64,000 nucleotides of DNA, taken from contig OZ026525.1 in NCBI GenBank assembly GCA_964019695.1, forward strand, positions 63,210,253 to 63,274,252, given 5' to 3'. Positions 23,882 through 36,169 of the stretch are shown one piece after another; the first letter of the stretch is position 1, and each line of letters begins with the position of its first letter. The notes beneath the pieces are model-generated. The model did no database searches. It was given only the letters and a program-made list of their open reading frames with translations, and was not told the origin of the DNA. Made by a program: the position numbers and the translations under genes. Source of the stretch: Loripinus fragilis. Taxonomy: Eukaryota; Mollusca; Bivalvia; Lucinida; Lucinidae.

Positions 23882-24085
23882 TCACTGCGCCGCTTTATGT
23901 CTAGGTGTAAGCATAGGGCGTCTGATAAGGCTTGGGGCCTTATATCCAGCGCTTCGCAGCCGATTACGAACAGTTTTGGTTAACAAACGTCTGTTTGGTA
24001 GCCAGCGGTGTTTCAACACTGTGTTGTTTGCAAACGGAATTCTCCTGATAAGTCTTTTAGCACACCGTACTATCTTCGAGATATC
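23882..24085 (-). pseudogene. Tc1-type transposase N-terminal fragment, copy 1
   Basis: The minus strand reads ISKIVRCAKRLIRRIPF, then LLTKTVRNRLRSAGYKAP and MLTPRHKAAQ before a stop. TVRNRLRxAG and LTPRH are hallmark Tc1 DNA-binding-domain text. It belongs to the same ancestral element as 22690-23344. Confidence 0.75.
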
Positions 24086-24315
24086 ACCCGTGGCCTACCA
24101 GTACGTTGCCTATTTCTATCTTGTTTTGTTATGCTTTCATGCACGTCTGTTTGTTGATGCATTGTGGTCACCTGCTGGGAAAGGGCTGACCTCTTAGCTC
24201 TCGTTTGTGATGTCTAATTGTGACGTTGTCACTTTCCCATTGGTATCCTGGGTCAGGTGTGATGCTTGATTGTATAGATTCATGATATTTGCCCTGTTTC
24301 TTACTAATATTCCAA

Positions 24316-24519
24316 TCACTGCGCCGCTTTATGTCTAGGTGTAAGCATAGGGCGTCTGATAAGGCTTGGGGCATTATATCCAGCGCTTCGCAGCCGATTA
24401 CGAACAGTTTTGGTTAACAAACGTCTGTTTGGTAGCCAGCGGTGTTTCAACACTGTGTTGTTTGCAAACGGAATTCTCCTGATAAGTCTTTTAGCACACC
24501 GTACTATCTTCGAGATATC
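24316..24519 (-). pseudogene. Tc1-type transposase N-terminal fragment, copy 2
   Basis: Nearly identical second copy created by the 434-bp duplication, with the same stop after the KAAQ residues. Confidence 0.75.
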
Positions 24520-24544
24520 ACCCGTGGCCTACCAGTACGTTGCC

Positions 24545-27500
24545 TGTCTCGAACATCATTTCAAAAGCATTAATGTATTTACAGGGGAACGTACGAACGA
24601 ACATCCCTCTAGAAGAAGCAGTTGCTTCTCGACGGGGTCTGTACCAGTATTTCTAAGGATCTATAGGTTCTTGTGGTTTTACAACTGGGCGAGGGGGTCC
24701 AAACCCCCTGCCTACCTTCCCCTCTGGATCCGCCTGAAACCTCATTGTTTCCTCAGAGGGAAATCTGAACTGTTTGTATAGCACTGTCAGAATGTTGTTA
24801 AATTGGCTCATTGTAGAATGATGGCAGTGTTATTATAAAGGTGAACTGGGTGGGGGTTACTAAATTCAGGTTATTTCTTACATCTAGCGATTAGCCTGAG
24901 TTGCAACTCGGATTCATAAGTCTTCTGTCTAGACACATACAAATGATAAAAGGCATAAATGACATAATAAGCACGTCTTAAATGGCAATGTGTGGAAGTC
25001 TGATGAACCGAGGTCACGGTGACATCATTCTGTGCTAATCAACTTGCAGCTTCGTTCATCTAAACCAGGTCATGAGACACCCTGGAAGGTGTGCAATTTC
25101 CATTTTCATATCAATAAGCAATTATAATACGCATAACTGGATACAAATACGCGCAGAGATTGGACACATCTGATTCTGGAGCATTGCTTCACGGACTGTG
25201 CAAGCCTAGAGCAGACTGCGCATATTCTAAGCATTCACAGTAAGCACAGGCCAAAACAATGTATTTTCCCATCGCGCGACTCCTTTAATTGCTTCTAAGC
25301 TTTGATAATGGCGTTATGCTGCTAGGTCTTATTAAATTTCTCAGAATATGACACGAAGTCTGACAGAATATCGTTTGATTTTCAATTCGTGTCACCGGAC
25401 TTAATGTTGTTCATATCAAGTCTTAGTAAGCACTGCAGTTCAGGTGTACGCTTTGCAAGGGTTATGCCATTGGTCCAGTTGAACGAAATATTTCAGCGTA
25501 AAATTGATGATCTTGTCTGAACCATCAATTTAATCATGTGTTTTGGGTGCTGAAAAGAAACGTTTTTTTTGAGTACCCACAGCATACGTTTTGGTTGAGA
25601 AATAAGAATAATTATTTTCAAATACGCACTCTTTTATGGAGGTCTGGCAAGGGTTATGTTACCTTTGATGTTATCTGGGTGAAGTAAGGCTCAAACGTAC
25701 CTGGGCAGCTGACATTTATCTCCGATATATCCATTAAATTCTTCTTTTAGTTGAGTAAAAGTTGCGTCCTTTCCCGTTGGTTCCCTTAAACTGAACGGAT
25801 ATAAACTATCAAACTGATTTGTCTTCGTTCTATCTTTTAATCCGTGTCACTGGACTTAAGGTTGTTCATATCAAGGCAGACAGTGTTAAACTTGGTTAGC
25901 AGCTGCAGTTTAGACTAACGCTTTACAAGTAGTGGAGCGAGGAATGGCTGTTTTTTAGACGACCATGCACTTCCAGGTACAAGCATGATACTTTAAGCAT
26001 AAACCTTTCTTGAAAATATTTCTCGTTCAAGACGGCTTAAGGTAATTTCAAGATGGCTGCAAAATATACTCAGAAAAAACAATTGAATGATATTTAGATT
26101 CAATTCCATCTCTAACATTTAATACAATAAAAAAATAGACTAATTATGCAATGCATGCATTTCATAGTTCCAGATATCTGCAATCAAAATGAATGTTTGA
26201 TTTAAGTCACGCTTCAATTATTAAAGTACAGAACATGTCCAAATGGCGCAACCCTCTATACTGAAAAGTCACAAGCATTTAAAAATGATTGAAACCCATT
26301 TTTATCGTTTGTATTCCATAATGGCTGGCTCCAAAATCATTGCTGGCTCTCAGCCAAAGGTGTAACACCTAATTTTGTAGTTTATGTTCGTGTTTTACTT
26401 CCAATTTGTTGTCATATTGACTGGGGTATGCCATATCTATGCATTTTTGTTGAAGAAGTTGTCACGTAATTAGGTGCAATTACTGATAAATAGGTATGAT
26501 CACTTGTCTGTGGACAGAATTAGAACATAAGTAATGACCAGGTAAAGGTTGCAGCAAAAAGTATAAACGCTAATTTTTTGCTTGTGAACTTTGGGTAAAG
26601 AGGGTTGGTACATTTGGTGTGGTACTGTATCGAAACCAATGACCCGTAAATTTTATTTTGCATTCTGCTGAATTGCATATTGGTAGTTCTATCAGATACG
26701 AAAATGCCTTGTATGGAATATATTTTCTCAACTGTTATATAGTCAAAAGAATTTTAATATCTTTCAATTGTTTTTCTGAGTATATATCATCTTTATAAAC
26801 ATTACCAAACTATTAAATTCGAATCTATAATTGAATATTATTTTCATTGCACTGCCCGTGCACATTGGCTAATTCACTACTGTGAGATACAGCATGGGGT
26901 CAAAAGGCTTTTGTGAACATTCTTTACCGTCAATTGCTTTATTTTTGGGATCAAGAATACACCTTCAAAATTGATCATAACAACCCCAAATTTGAAAAAA
27001 ACATAAAATAAAAGATGCTTTTATTTTCATTCATTTATGAAGCACTTAACCGATATTTTAAAAGCTATATTTGAAAACCTTTCATCGTTACTCAAACGCG
27101 ATATATATCCTTTTCAAATTCAAACAGCTCTAAAAGTCCCAAAAATCAATTATTGATGCAATTTAGACAATTGATACTACGAAGGCAGAATGTTTGAAAG
27201 AGCAAAATCTGAATGTATTTTTGCAGCTTCCAGAACTATGAAACTTAAAGAAATTTGGATATGTAAACTTTCAGCATTTGAAGCTAAGTTGGTTAAACCA
27301 ATATTAGTATAAGGTTATTAGTAGTTATGATAGGAATGGGGAAGGGTTAGATGATCAATATTATAAATGTATTATGATTGTAATATGTAATCATATGTTT
27401 AGGTAACTCACATAAGCAGTTAATATAGTTTCCCAAAAGCTGTTTGGACACCCAATCAAGTTCAGACAGTTGCATCGGAATCGACCGGCTTAAACGAAAC

Positions 27501-27742
27501 CACCGAATAAGTACTATATATTTAAACATCTTCTCAGTCCACTGAGCCAACTTAGCTAAGTTTTCATACAGGGCCTCCTTGGTACGAGGCCACACAACTT
27601 TGCATGACTTATCCAAGTCAAATCATCAAGATCGGCCTTTGCACTAATATTTTGTAACCCTTCAAAATCCTTCTCCTCATGCATTAGGCAAATGACATTG
27701 AAGCTTAGCATGTACCATAAGGAACTTGGACCCATTATAATA
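24545..27742. other. No gene; fragments of repeats
   Basis: Holds a family E fragment (about 24680-24735, ending 'ctggatccgcc'), a family D hairpin fragment (25548-25605), and a ~95-bp direct repeat at 25380-25475 and 25838-25935 ('gtgtcac(c/t)ggacttaa'). The rest is featureless AT-rich DNA. The frames at 27347-27969 overlap the next element. Confidence 0.45.
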
Positions 27743-28115
27743 TACAGTAAAACTTGTGTAAAACGGCCACTCAAAATAGATAAAACAAAGGTTTTAATGA
27801 CAACTGGTAGCTTAATGAATATCGTAAGAATTGCAGAAGCATCCCTGCCCTTCACTAAAGTGTAGATTTTAGGGATCATGGGTTTCATATGGAACTTTGA
27901 AACTATTAGAGGGTCACTGATGAGGACTAAATGGCCGAAACTAGCTAATCTGGCCCAGAAAATATGCATACTCTAGTTTCAGTTCTTTGGTACATTCTTT
28001 GCTTCCAAAGGATACTCTTTTAAGAACAGTTTTGACCTGCATAAAGATAAAATTGGTCTTGAAAACTAATTTTTGGTCGTTTTGAGAGTGGCCGTTTTAC
28101 ACATGTTTTACTGTA
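27743..28115. mobile_element. MITE family H with ~29-bp terminal inverted repeats
   Basis: The left end 'tacagtaaaacttgtgtaaa' continues into 'acggccactc'; the right end 'gagtggccgt' continues into 'tttacacatgttttactgta'. Flanking TA is compatible with a TA target. Length 373 bp, non-coding. Confidence 0.82.
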
Positions 28116-28539
28116 TTCTATTAATGACCTTAGCATGATATTTAGCTACTTTTAATGTACCAATATATGATATTGTGAACAATATATAAAATCGCATCTC
28201 AGACATTACTAATCCTAACATACAACAAACGTACATGACCAAGCCAATGCGGTTCAGATACAAGCATACAGCGTGCAATACAACATACAATAGTAACACG
28301 AAATGACGACTAGCTTTTTTATAAGACGAATACTTGTAACTTAAATTAGCTGATGCAGTAAACCCTGATTAAAACCTGCAACTGCATATTCCACCACCTC
28401 ATTTCTGATATATACCTGGAACTGCAATGGTTTTGATTTCTAAATATTCCATTATTTTCTAGGTAGCGCTGAGAGGTATAAAAAATATATACATTACCTG
28501 TATATATGAATAGGTTGTTTAAGAAAATTCTAGCTGCTG

Positions 28540-28860
28540 GGGAGGGAGTGAGAGAGGTAGCAGATATATAAAACAAAATGAGCCAGTGCATGAGATTTCC
28601 AACAATGTGGTATGTGCGACCAGCAAAGGCTCAGACCAGCCTGCGCATACGCGCAGTCTGATCAGAGCCTTTGCTAGTCGCTTGAGTATTATATGATTGT
28701 TAAGCTTCTGACTGAACATCATTTGGAGTTTCTAAGCTGAAAAGGAGGCTGCAGAGACTCGTCCGAGTCTACACTTGTCAACATGTCAAATTGTTGGAAA
28801 TCACATGCATGGGCTCAAATAAAAGACATGAAGTTTTCACATCATACTGCAATATCAATG
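28540..28860 (+). repeat. Interspersed repeat family A, copy 2
   Basis: Includes a 66-bp hairpin at 28616-28681 ('gcgaccagcaaaggctcaga' ... 'gcctttgctagtcgc') and a conserved downstream block 'catcatttggagtttctaag'. It is collinear with 63620-63880. Confidence 0.88.
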
Positions 28861-31800
28861 CAAACAATTGTCTTTGATAATGTTGATCAAAAAAAAGATG
28901 ATACTTGCCACTACGTGTCAAGAAATTACTTACTCCTAAACGTTATAATTAATGTCTGTAGGAAGCATTAGCGACCTATCGCAAACAAGGAGTCATTAGC
29001 TATACGTTCGGTCATTTGTAAAGCAACCAAACGTATCATTTTCTCTACAAACAGTTTGTTATAGTCTTCTATACCTCTTACTGACGCACACAGTCACACG
29101 GGTGGTCTGATATGGGCTGTAAATAATTGGTCTGGCCTGAGCTTTCGATGTTCCAGGAATCACTTATTATTAGATGGCTGCTTTTGTCTTGGCGAAGATT
29201 GTCTCTCTGATAATACCCATGTATAAGACCATAACGACCTTTTGATGATTGTGTTAGTTTTCTCTGACTTCGCTAAATTAATCACAAATCATACTAGAGG
29301 TTTCAAGATTTTCCTGAATTCAAGATTCAAAATACTGAATGGCATTACATGTCACAGTTTCAGAGAATCTCTGATTACGTTGCAACTTATCTTTAAGTTA
29401 TCTGACCGTTTAAACTTGTTTATCTTATTCTGTAGGTAAACGGCACGCTTCTCAAGTTCAGGATTGTAGGAATTTTGAACTTTCATAAATGTATCATTCA
29501 TGTGATATCCTGGCTATGGCCCCATTTTGGCTTTGGCGCGATCCCCATGGCAGTGCTTAAGAATTCAGGTAAGTCACGGCAGGAATTGCGATCCTGGCTA
29601 TGATCATTAAAATTAAGCCAGTTCAGACCAGTGAAATTTCTTGCCACAATGCTGGTTCGAGAATCGCCGGAGGCACTGTTTTGTGTCTTCTGCTTTGTAC
29701 TGGTTCAACCGAGGAACACAGGAACACGTCTCAACACGACTGAAAAACTGTTGATTGAGGTGTAAAGCATCAATACAATCAAAACAAACAAACCAACAAA
29801 TATTCCACTGCTTTTTAAGAGAGCAAATACACAATAAAATGTATCATCAGCCTCCATACTTGATGTTAGCAAACAGTGAAGACCTAGGTGTGCCTTCAAA
29901 GTTGCACAGACTTTTTCTGGTTGCAAAGCCAATGATTATCAAAATGTCATGAGGTGGTTTCACTTTTGGAAAGTGGATTTCCCATGTGGTACCCTGGGTC
30001 AGGTGTGGTACTTGATTGTATCGATTCCTGATCTTTGCTGCCTTTTTTACTTTCATGAATACAAATGATAGCTATATGTGCGCTGAAAAAACAGGTCAGA
30101 GTTCGGGTTAAAATGCCACAGTTACGCAATTGCAGTACACATGTATTCATGGTTGCTTTACTTTTGTTGTCTTCTTTTTGTCATGTGGCCGTCTCTGCAT
30201 TGTGTGATTGTGGAATTTCCTGATCATACTCACTTACTGTTTGTGTCACTTGTGCATATAGACTCTCTAAGCCACACAGAAGGGGGGGGGGAGTCAACCG
30301 CTTTGATATTTTCAGATTTGACTGTATGAAAATATATCTCAGGCTCTTTGAGCTCTTTCTGTATATATATTTATTTATGGCTATCGAATATGGGTAGAAT
30401 GAGTAGTATCGGCCCCTCTTCAGTGCCAATGACGTAATTAAATCCAAATAAGGGCATAAAATCCAAGATGACCGCTATCTTACGTATATAATTAAGACCT
30501 TACCCCTGTGACATCTCGACCTCGGATGACCCTGTGATGCGTTCGGTTACACATCAACGCTCTTGTCCACAGGAAGGTAGCACCACGCCCTAGAGCATCT
30601 CCTCCACTCCTCTTCCTCCTCCCCTTATTTATTCTGCTCCTCCTCCTTCTCCTTTTTCTCATGTACCATTGCCTGTTTAGATACAATAAATTACCTTAGA
30701 TTTAAACACCATCAAGTCCAAAGCCCAAATAAGGTATTTCTCAGAGCGCTCTGTTCAGAGTCTATGTGTAAATGTTGATAATTGTCACACTATAGATAGA
30801 CATGCTACGCCTACAAATAGTCCCCAAACCAGATTCGTAAATAATTTGATTAATCTTTATTCTTATCCTCCTCCTTCTCCTCTCTAAACTGGTCCACAGT
30901 TATCGTCTCAATTTGATAACAGGTAAACCCTTTAGAATTATGGGATGTGATTAGTTTATTGATCGACCAATGAGGTGGCCTGTTAAGTTTCAAAGCAACG
31001 CACAAACTACATATTGTTTTACTGGATTCCTGTCTCAAATTTGGTTTAAAATATTTAAAGTTCAAGCTCTTGTGAATCATAATCCTCTCGGTTTATAGTT
31101 ACGTCACCCTGGATCTCGTTTAGTCTGAGATTGTCATCAAACCTCACAGTCATAATCTTGACCACCTGGATTAGCCTATACTTGACCCTAGATATGTCTT
31201 CTTCATTCTTCATCCGCCATAATCCTCCACATCATCATTCCTCCTCCTTCATCGTCCTCCTCCTCTCCTTCCACCTCCTCCACTGTCATTCGCCTCTTTC
31301 GCCCCTATATATATCATACAGTTAGATCATTAGGTGATTTCCAAAACAACATTAACCTACATCCATACTTTGTGTAGGCAAGTAACGCTTACTCAACTAT
31401 TCAATCAGCCAATATCTAAGGTCCTTATCGCATATGCGTAAATGCCCCTAATAAACAATCATGTGGAACTAAAGGGCTTACCTTCACATACATCCATACT
31501 TTTTGCATGCGAAGACTCAGTTATTCGATGAGCCAATATCTTTAGCAAGAGATGATTTGTATCAAGAGCTTGTTAACGTACATTGAGGGTCAGAGCTGAG
31601 AAAATGGTGATATATATATAACAAAAATATTGACGAAAATATCTGGATCATGCATGCCCTCCCTTGCTTTCTGTTTGAGTTATCTCAATTGAATAAACTT
31701 TAAAGGGTATGTCGCGTGCGCTCCATAATGTTACAAGATATATATGTATGGCATGGTAAAGCAAAATTGTCAGAGAATCTGACTATCGCCCCATTGCAGC

Positions 31801-31948
31801 GCCTTTCATGCAGTTAAAAGGGCAAAGTTCTAAAGATATTTAGCAGGAAAATCTAATGACATTGAGCAGGAACAACATTCTGATATCAAACAAGGGCAAT
31901 GACTCTTTTACAAATAAGCAAAAAATAATAGGTACATTCTGACCTAGG
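28861..31948. other. No gene; pyrimidine-rich tracts
   Basis: Three (TCC)-rich tracts at about 30595-30660, 30862-30885 and 31195-31305. Two related ~130-bp phrases ('catccatacttt' ... 'gagccaatatct') lie at about 31355-31415 and 31490-31545. Short frames carry no domain. Confidence 0.45.
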
Positions 31949-33087
31949 TCTTGCTAATATGAATGCATACATAAAATTTGGTGATTTCTGTTAAGGATGA
32001 TTGACACTTGCTATGGGTAAATGCCTATGGTTTTCAGTGAAAGATAAAAAAAATACCAATCGTCCCTTTCTTCACCTTTAAGCTACCCAGACCTGAGTAC
32101 TTTATGGCAGTGAAATCCACTTTCGATATTAAATGCTTCAAAGATGTAAAATTTCGGGTAGAACAATCAGTTTCACATTAAAATATATAGAAGTCAGAAA
32201 ACATTTTTTAAAATATCACCCCCCCCATGTGCCAGAAAAAGCTTTTGCCTGTATATGTGTTACCATATTTTGCACATTGTATGGATGTGGCTTGCTGACA
32301 CAAGGGGGGGGATGTTCAGCAGCCCAAAAACCCAGGGCATAAGCCCATAAAATGGGTTTTCTACTGAATAAAAAATTAATGACAGTAATAAAGTTCTCTA
32401 GAACCAACCTCCTAAAGGATCATTGACACTTGCTTTGGGTAAATGCCTATGGTTTTCAGTAAAAATAAAAGTTGGTCAATCGTCCCTTTCTTCACCTTGA
32501 AGCTACCCTGACCTGAGTACTTTATGGCTGTGAAATCCATTTCGATATTAAATGCTTCAAATATGTAAAATTTTGGGTAGAACAATCAGTTTTACATTAA
32601 GATATATAGAAATCCGAAAACATTTTTTAAAATATCATTCCCCCCCCCCCCCATGTGCCAGCAAAAGCTTTTGCATGTATATGTGTTACCATATTTTACA
32701 CATTGTATGGAAGTGGCTTGCTGGCACAAGGGGGGGGGGATGTTCAGCAGCCCAAAAACCCAGGGCCTAAGCCCATAAAATGCTTTGTCTACCAAATAAG
32801 AAATTAATGACAGTAATGAAGTTCTCTAGAACTACCTCCCAAATTGCTTTGTATTCTGTGCTAGTTTAATATAAAGTACTTAAAGATTAAAAGTAGAATT
32901 AGCAAGGTTTTACGCATTTTTTCATAAGAAAAAATCTCACTGTTATAAAATGACACATTATTTTGCAAACGTCCTGTACTTATCTATTTGCATGCTAGGG
33001 AATTGTTCATGTTTTTATTATCGTCTGCTGACTTTCTTCAAAATTAAGTTTTTAAAAATAAACCACCCAGAACCACCATCAGAGTGA

Positions 33088-33152
33088 CAAACAGTTTGGA
33101 TCCAGATCAAGACCGACATCCTGTTGGTCTTCATTTGGGTTCAAACTGTTTG
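33088..33152. repeat. Hairpin repeat family C, copy 3
   Basis: 'caaacagtttggatccagat' pairs with 'tttgggttcaaactgtttg'. It lies inside the first R module of the 2.86-kb element. Confidence 0.85.
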
Positions 33153-34082
33153 CAAAAGACTATTGACAGACGACAAAATTATCCGCTGGCATGCAACGAG
33201 TTATAACAGGTAAATACTTTAGTGTTCAATATATTGACTCCTATAGGGATATACATGCATATGTATACCATACATATTTGGACACTTTAAATACATTTAA
33301 CATGCTATGCCCTTTAAACAAAGCAAAAGTAATATTCAAAGGATGTAGTTAGAATCAGTTTTACTTTCCAATGCTAAATGGTACACTTTCAATCCTTCAA
33401 ATATATTTATTTCTTTTGTTGAGCTTTCAGTTTTGTATTATTTACGGTACATGTAGTCAAACATGTACAGGTAACTTCTAAATTATCTCCCCAAAATCAT
33501 TTTATTACAAAACATATTTTGTTTTTAAAACAATTACATCAATTATCGTGATTCGTTAATACTCTGCATATGGTATGTTCAATAGATATCACCATGCCTA
33601 CCAAATAGATCAAGAAAACGTGCAGAAATCACTTTTAAAGCACTTTTTATTTTCATGAAATTTCAGACCCCCTCCCCTTTCTACCCGCCATAACTCTCGA
33701 GTGCGTAGGAATTTTGAAAATATTTTGCTAGCTGGCTCTTGTCATTAGATTCACCTATTACACTGATACTACATGCACCACAATAGAAGCTCAAAAGCAG
33801 CGTTCTGGGAATCAGAAAAATAGGCGAATAAGGCCCAAACCGTCAATGATCCTTGCTTTGTATTCTGTGCTAGTTGCATATAAAGTACATAAAGATTAAA
33901 GTAGAATTAGCAAGGTTTTTGCATTTTTTCATAAGAAAAATCTCACTTTTATTTTAATGAGACATTTTGCAAATGTCCTGTACTTATCTATTTGCATGCT
34001 AGGGAATTGTTCATGTTTTTATTTTCGTCTGCTGACTTTCTTCAAATTACAAATAAACCATCCAGGACCACCATCTGAGTGT

Positions 34083-34147
34083 CAAACAGTTTAGATCCAG
34101 ATCAAGACCAACATTCTGTTGGTCTTCATCTGGGTTCAAACTGTTTG
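34083..34147. repeat. Hairpin repeat family C, copy 4
   Basis: Counterpart of copy 3 in the second R module, 'caaacagtttagatccagat' / 'ctgggttcaaactgtttg'. Confidence 0.85.
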
Positions 34148-34854
34148 CAAAAGGCTATTGGCAGACAAAAAAATTATCTGCTGCCATGAAAAGAGTTATA
34201 ACAGGTACATGCTTTAGTGTTTAATATAGTGTCTCATATAGGTAGCTTTCAATATATATATATGTATACTATAAATATTTGGGCACTTTAAATACATTTG
34301 ACATGCTATGCCCTTTAATCAAAGCAAAAGTAGTATTCAAAGGATCAAGTTAGAATCAGTTTTACTCTCCAGTGCTAAATGGGACACTTTTATTCCTTCA
34401 AAAGTATTTATTTATTTTGTTGAGCTTTTAGTTTTGTAATATATACATGTAGTCGAAATATACAGGTAAGTTCTAAATTATCTCCCCAAAATCATTTTAT
34501 TACAAAACATATTTTGTTTTTAAAACAATTTCATCAATCATCGTGATTTGTTAATACTCTGCATATGATAATGTTAAATAGATATCACCATGCCTACCAT
34601 ATAAATCAAGAAAACGTGCAGAAATCTATTTTAAAGCACTTTTTATCGTTATGAAATTTCAGACCCCCTCCCCTTTTTATCAGCCATAACTCTTGGGTGC
34701 GTTGGAATTTTGAAAATATTTTGCTAGCTAGCTCTTGCCATTAGATTCACCTATTGCACTGATGCTACATGCACCACACCAGAAGCTCAAAAGCAGCGTT
34801 CTGGGAATCAGAAACATAGGCGTATAAGGCCCAAACCGTCAATGATCCTTTGTT

Positions 34855-35080
34855 CTCAAGATATTGAGCTGAAATGCAATTTTGGCGTAAATCAGGGTAT
34901 TTCTCTGGTACAAATGTGTGAAAATGATGTGTTACAATTCCAAGCTAGATCTTGTCAATATGAATGCATATATACTGACCGAAACTTCCAAACCGCCACT
35001 CGACATTTTCTCATATATCTTAACATATATGATACATACATGGCTAAAATTTACACTCAATATGGAAAAAATAATTAAAC
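34855..35080 (+). repeat. Resident ~145-bp repeat, right part after insertion
   Basis: Contains 'tgttctcaagatattgag', 'ttttggcgtaaatcaggg' and 'caagctagatcttgtcaata', the same order as at 36.2-37.3 kb. Its left part is at about 31920-31992. Confidence 0.75.
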
Positions 35081-35234
35081 AGACACTGTCAAAATTTCTT
35101 TTTCATAAATTGAAAATAACATGCTCAATTGATAAACTGTATAAAGGCACCATCGCATTTCATTTTCACACAAACGCTAGAATTTGAACTTATCGCTTAA
35201 ACCCGATTATTCAAGGGCCCTTAAGTGAAAAACA

Positions 35235-35580
35235 CCAACTTTATGGTGTTATAAATGGACATTATTGGACATTTTTGGGTTTCGCTTTTATTAATTAACA
35301 ATTTTCAGGTTATCCACAATGTTCCTATGGAAGCCCATATGGGATAAAACAACACAAGAATGCTTTATGGAGATTACATGTTTTTGTCCACAATATTACT
35401 GAATCTTTCTGGTGCTGTAAATTGACATTATTGAACACTATCGTGTTTATTTTGTAATAAAGTAGCAATTTTCATGCAATTCAGTGCTCCTATGGAGGCC
35501 CATATGGCCTAAAAGAATGCAGACATGTGTTTATGGCGACGAAATGTTTTTGTCTTCAAAATTATTGAAACATTCGTCAC
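35235..35580 (+). repeat. Two-copy ~175-bp tandem repeat
   Basis: Diverged copies share 'gacattattg(g/a)aca', 'gttcctatggaagcccatat' / 'gctcctatggaggcccatat' and 'atgtttttgtc'. Confidence 0.65.
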
Positions 35581-36169
35581 CCATTAACCGTTTACTGCAC
35601 ATCAATCTTGACACTTCCGACGTTCCAATGCAGCATTTGTGCATCACCGCACCAAAGTATGGTGGACTATACAGGACATTTTATGACATACGTCAAACTC
35701 CGTTTTTGTCAATTTTTCTCGTCATACGAGTGCAAAAATGAAAACTGACCGACATGTTGTGGTGTAAACTTTCGGCTCTATCAAAACATGTCAAACTATA
35801 TGATAAATTATGAATCAGTCTCAGCGGGGCCCCGTTTTCGATTGAACCCACAGCCCGACCCCTCGACTTTATACTCATACAACCCAAACGTTGACATTTT
35901 TGTGATAAAATAAAGTTGTCCGATAGTTGTCGATGAAAATACGAGTATACACATGGCGATACAAATTTAGCATTCGTGTGCCACGTGCAAAACAGGTATA
36001 AGTGCTCTATCGTTACGCGTAAATGAACATCCTTATTAAATCAAACTGTGTTATGTTCAATCGACGCATACATGTGTCCTAATACACTGTATCAAATATC
36101 ATTTCAAACTGTTTAATAATAAATGAGTTATATTGAAAAAAATGTGTTTTGTTAACTGGCGGTTTAGAA

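Larger units (their letters stand above)
23677..24544. repeat. 434-bp direct tandem duplication
   Basis: Copies at 23677-24110 and 24111-24544 are head to tail with no gap. I noticed only three differences (for example 'gtatcgattc' versus 'gtatagattc'). Each unit contains part of the inserted repeat plus a Tc1 transposase N-terminal fragment, so the duplication followed the insertion. Confidence 0.9.
31993..34850. mobile_element. 2.86-kb DNA-transposon-like element with L-L-R-R structure
   Basis: Outer ends AAGGATGATTGAC and GTCAATGATCCTT are inverted repeats. TGTT flanks both sides (31989-31992, 34851-34854). The left module is duplicated in tandem (31993-32414, 32415-32843), as is the right module (32844-33852, 33853-34850). 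An AAGGATCATTGAC terminus marks the L/L junction and GTCAATGATCCTT the R/R junction. It is inserted in a copy of the ~145-bp repeat found at 36.2 kb: 'ataaaatttggtgatttctg' on the left resumes as 'tgttctcaagatattgag' on the right. No transposase is encoded. Confidence 0.82.

Noticed and set aside
27556..27969. 137-residue minus-strand frame
   Set aside because: It overlaps the left end of the 373-bp MITE and shows no recognisable domain.
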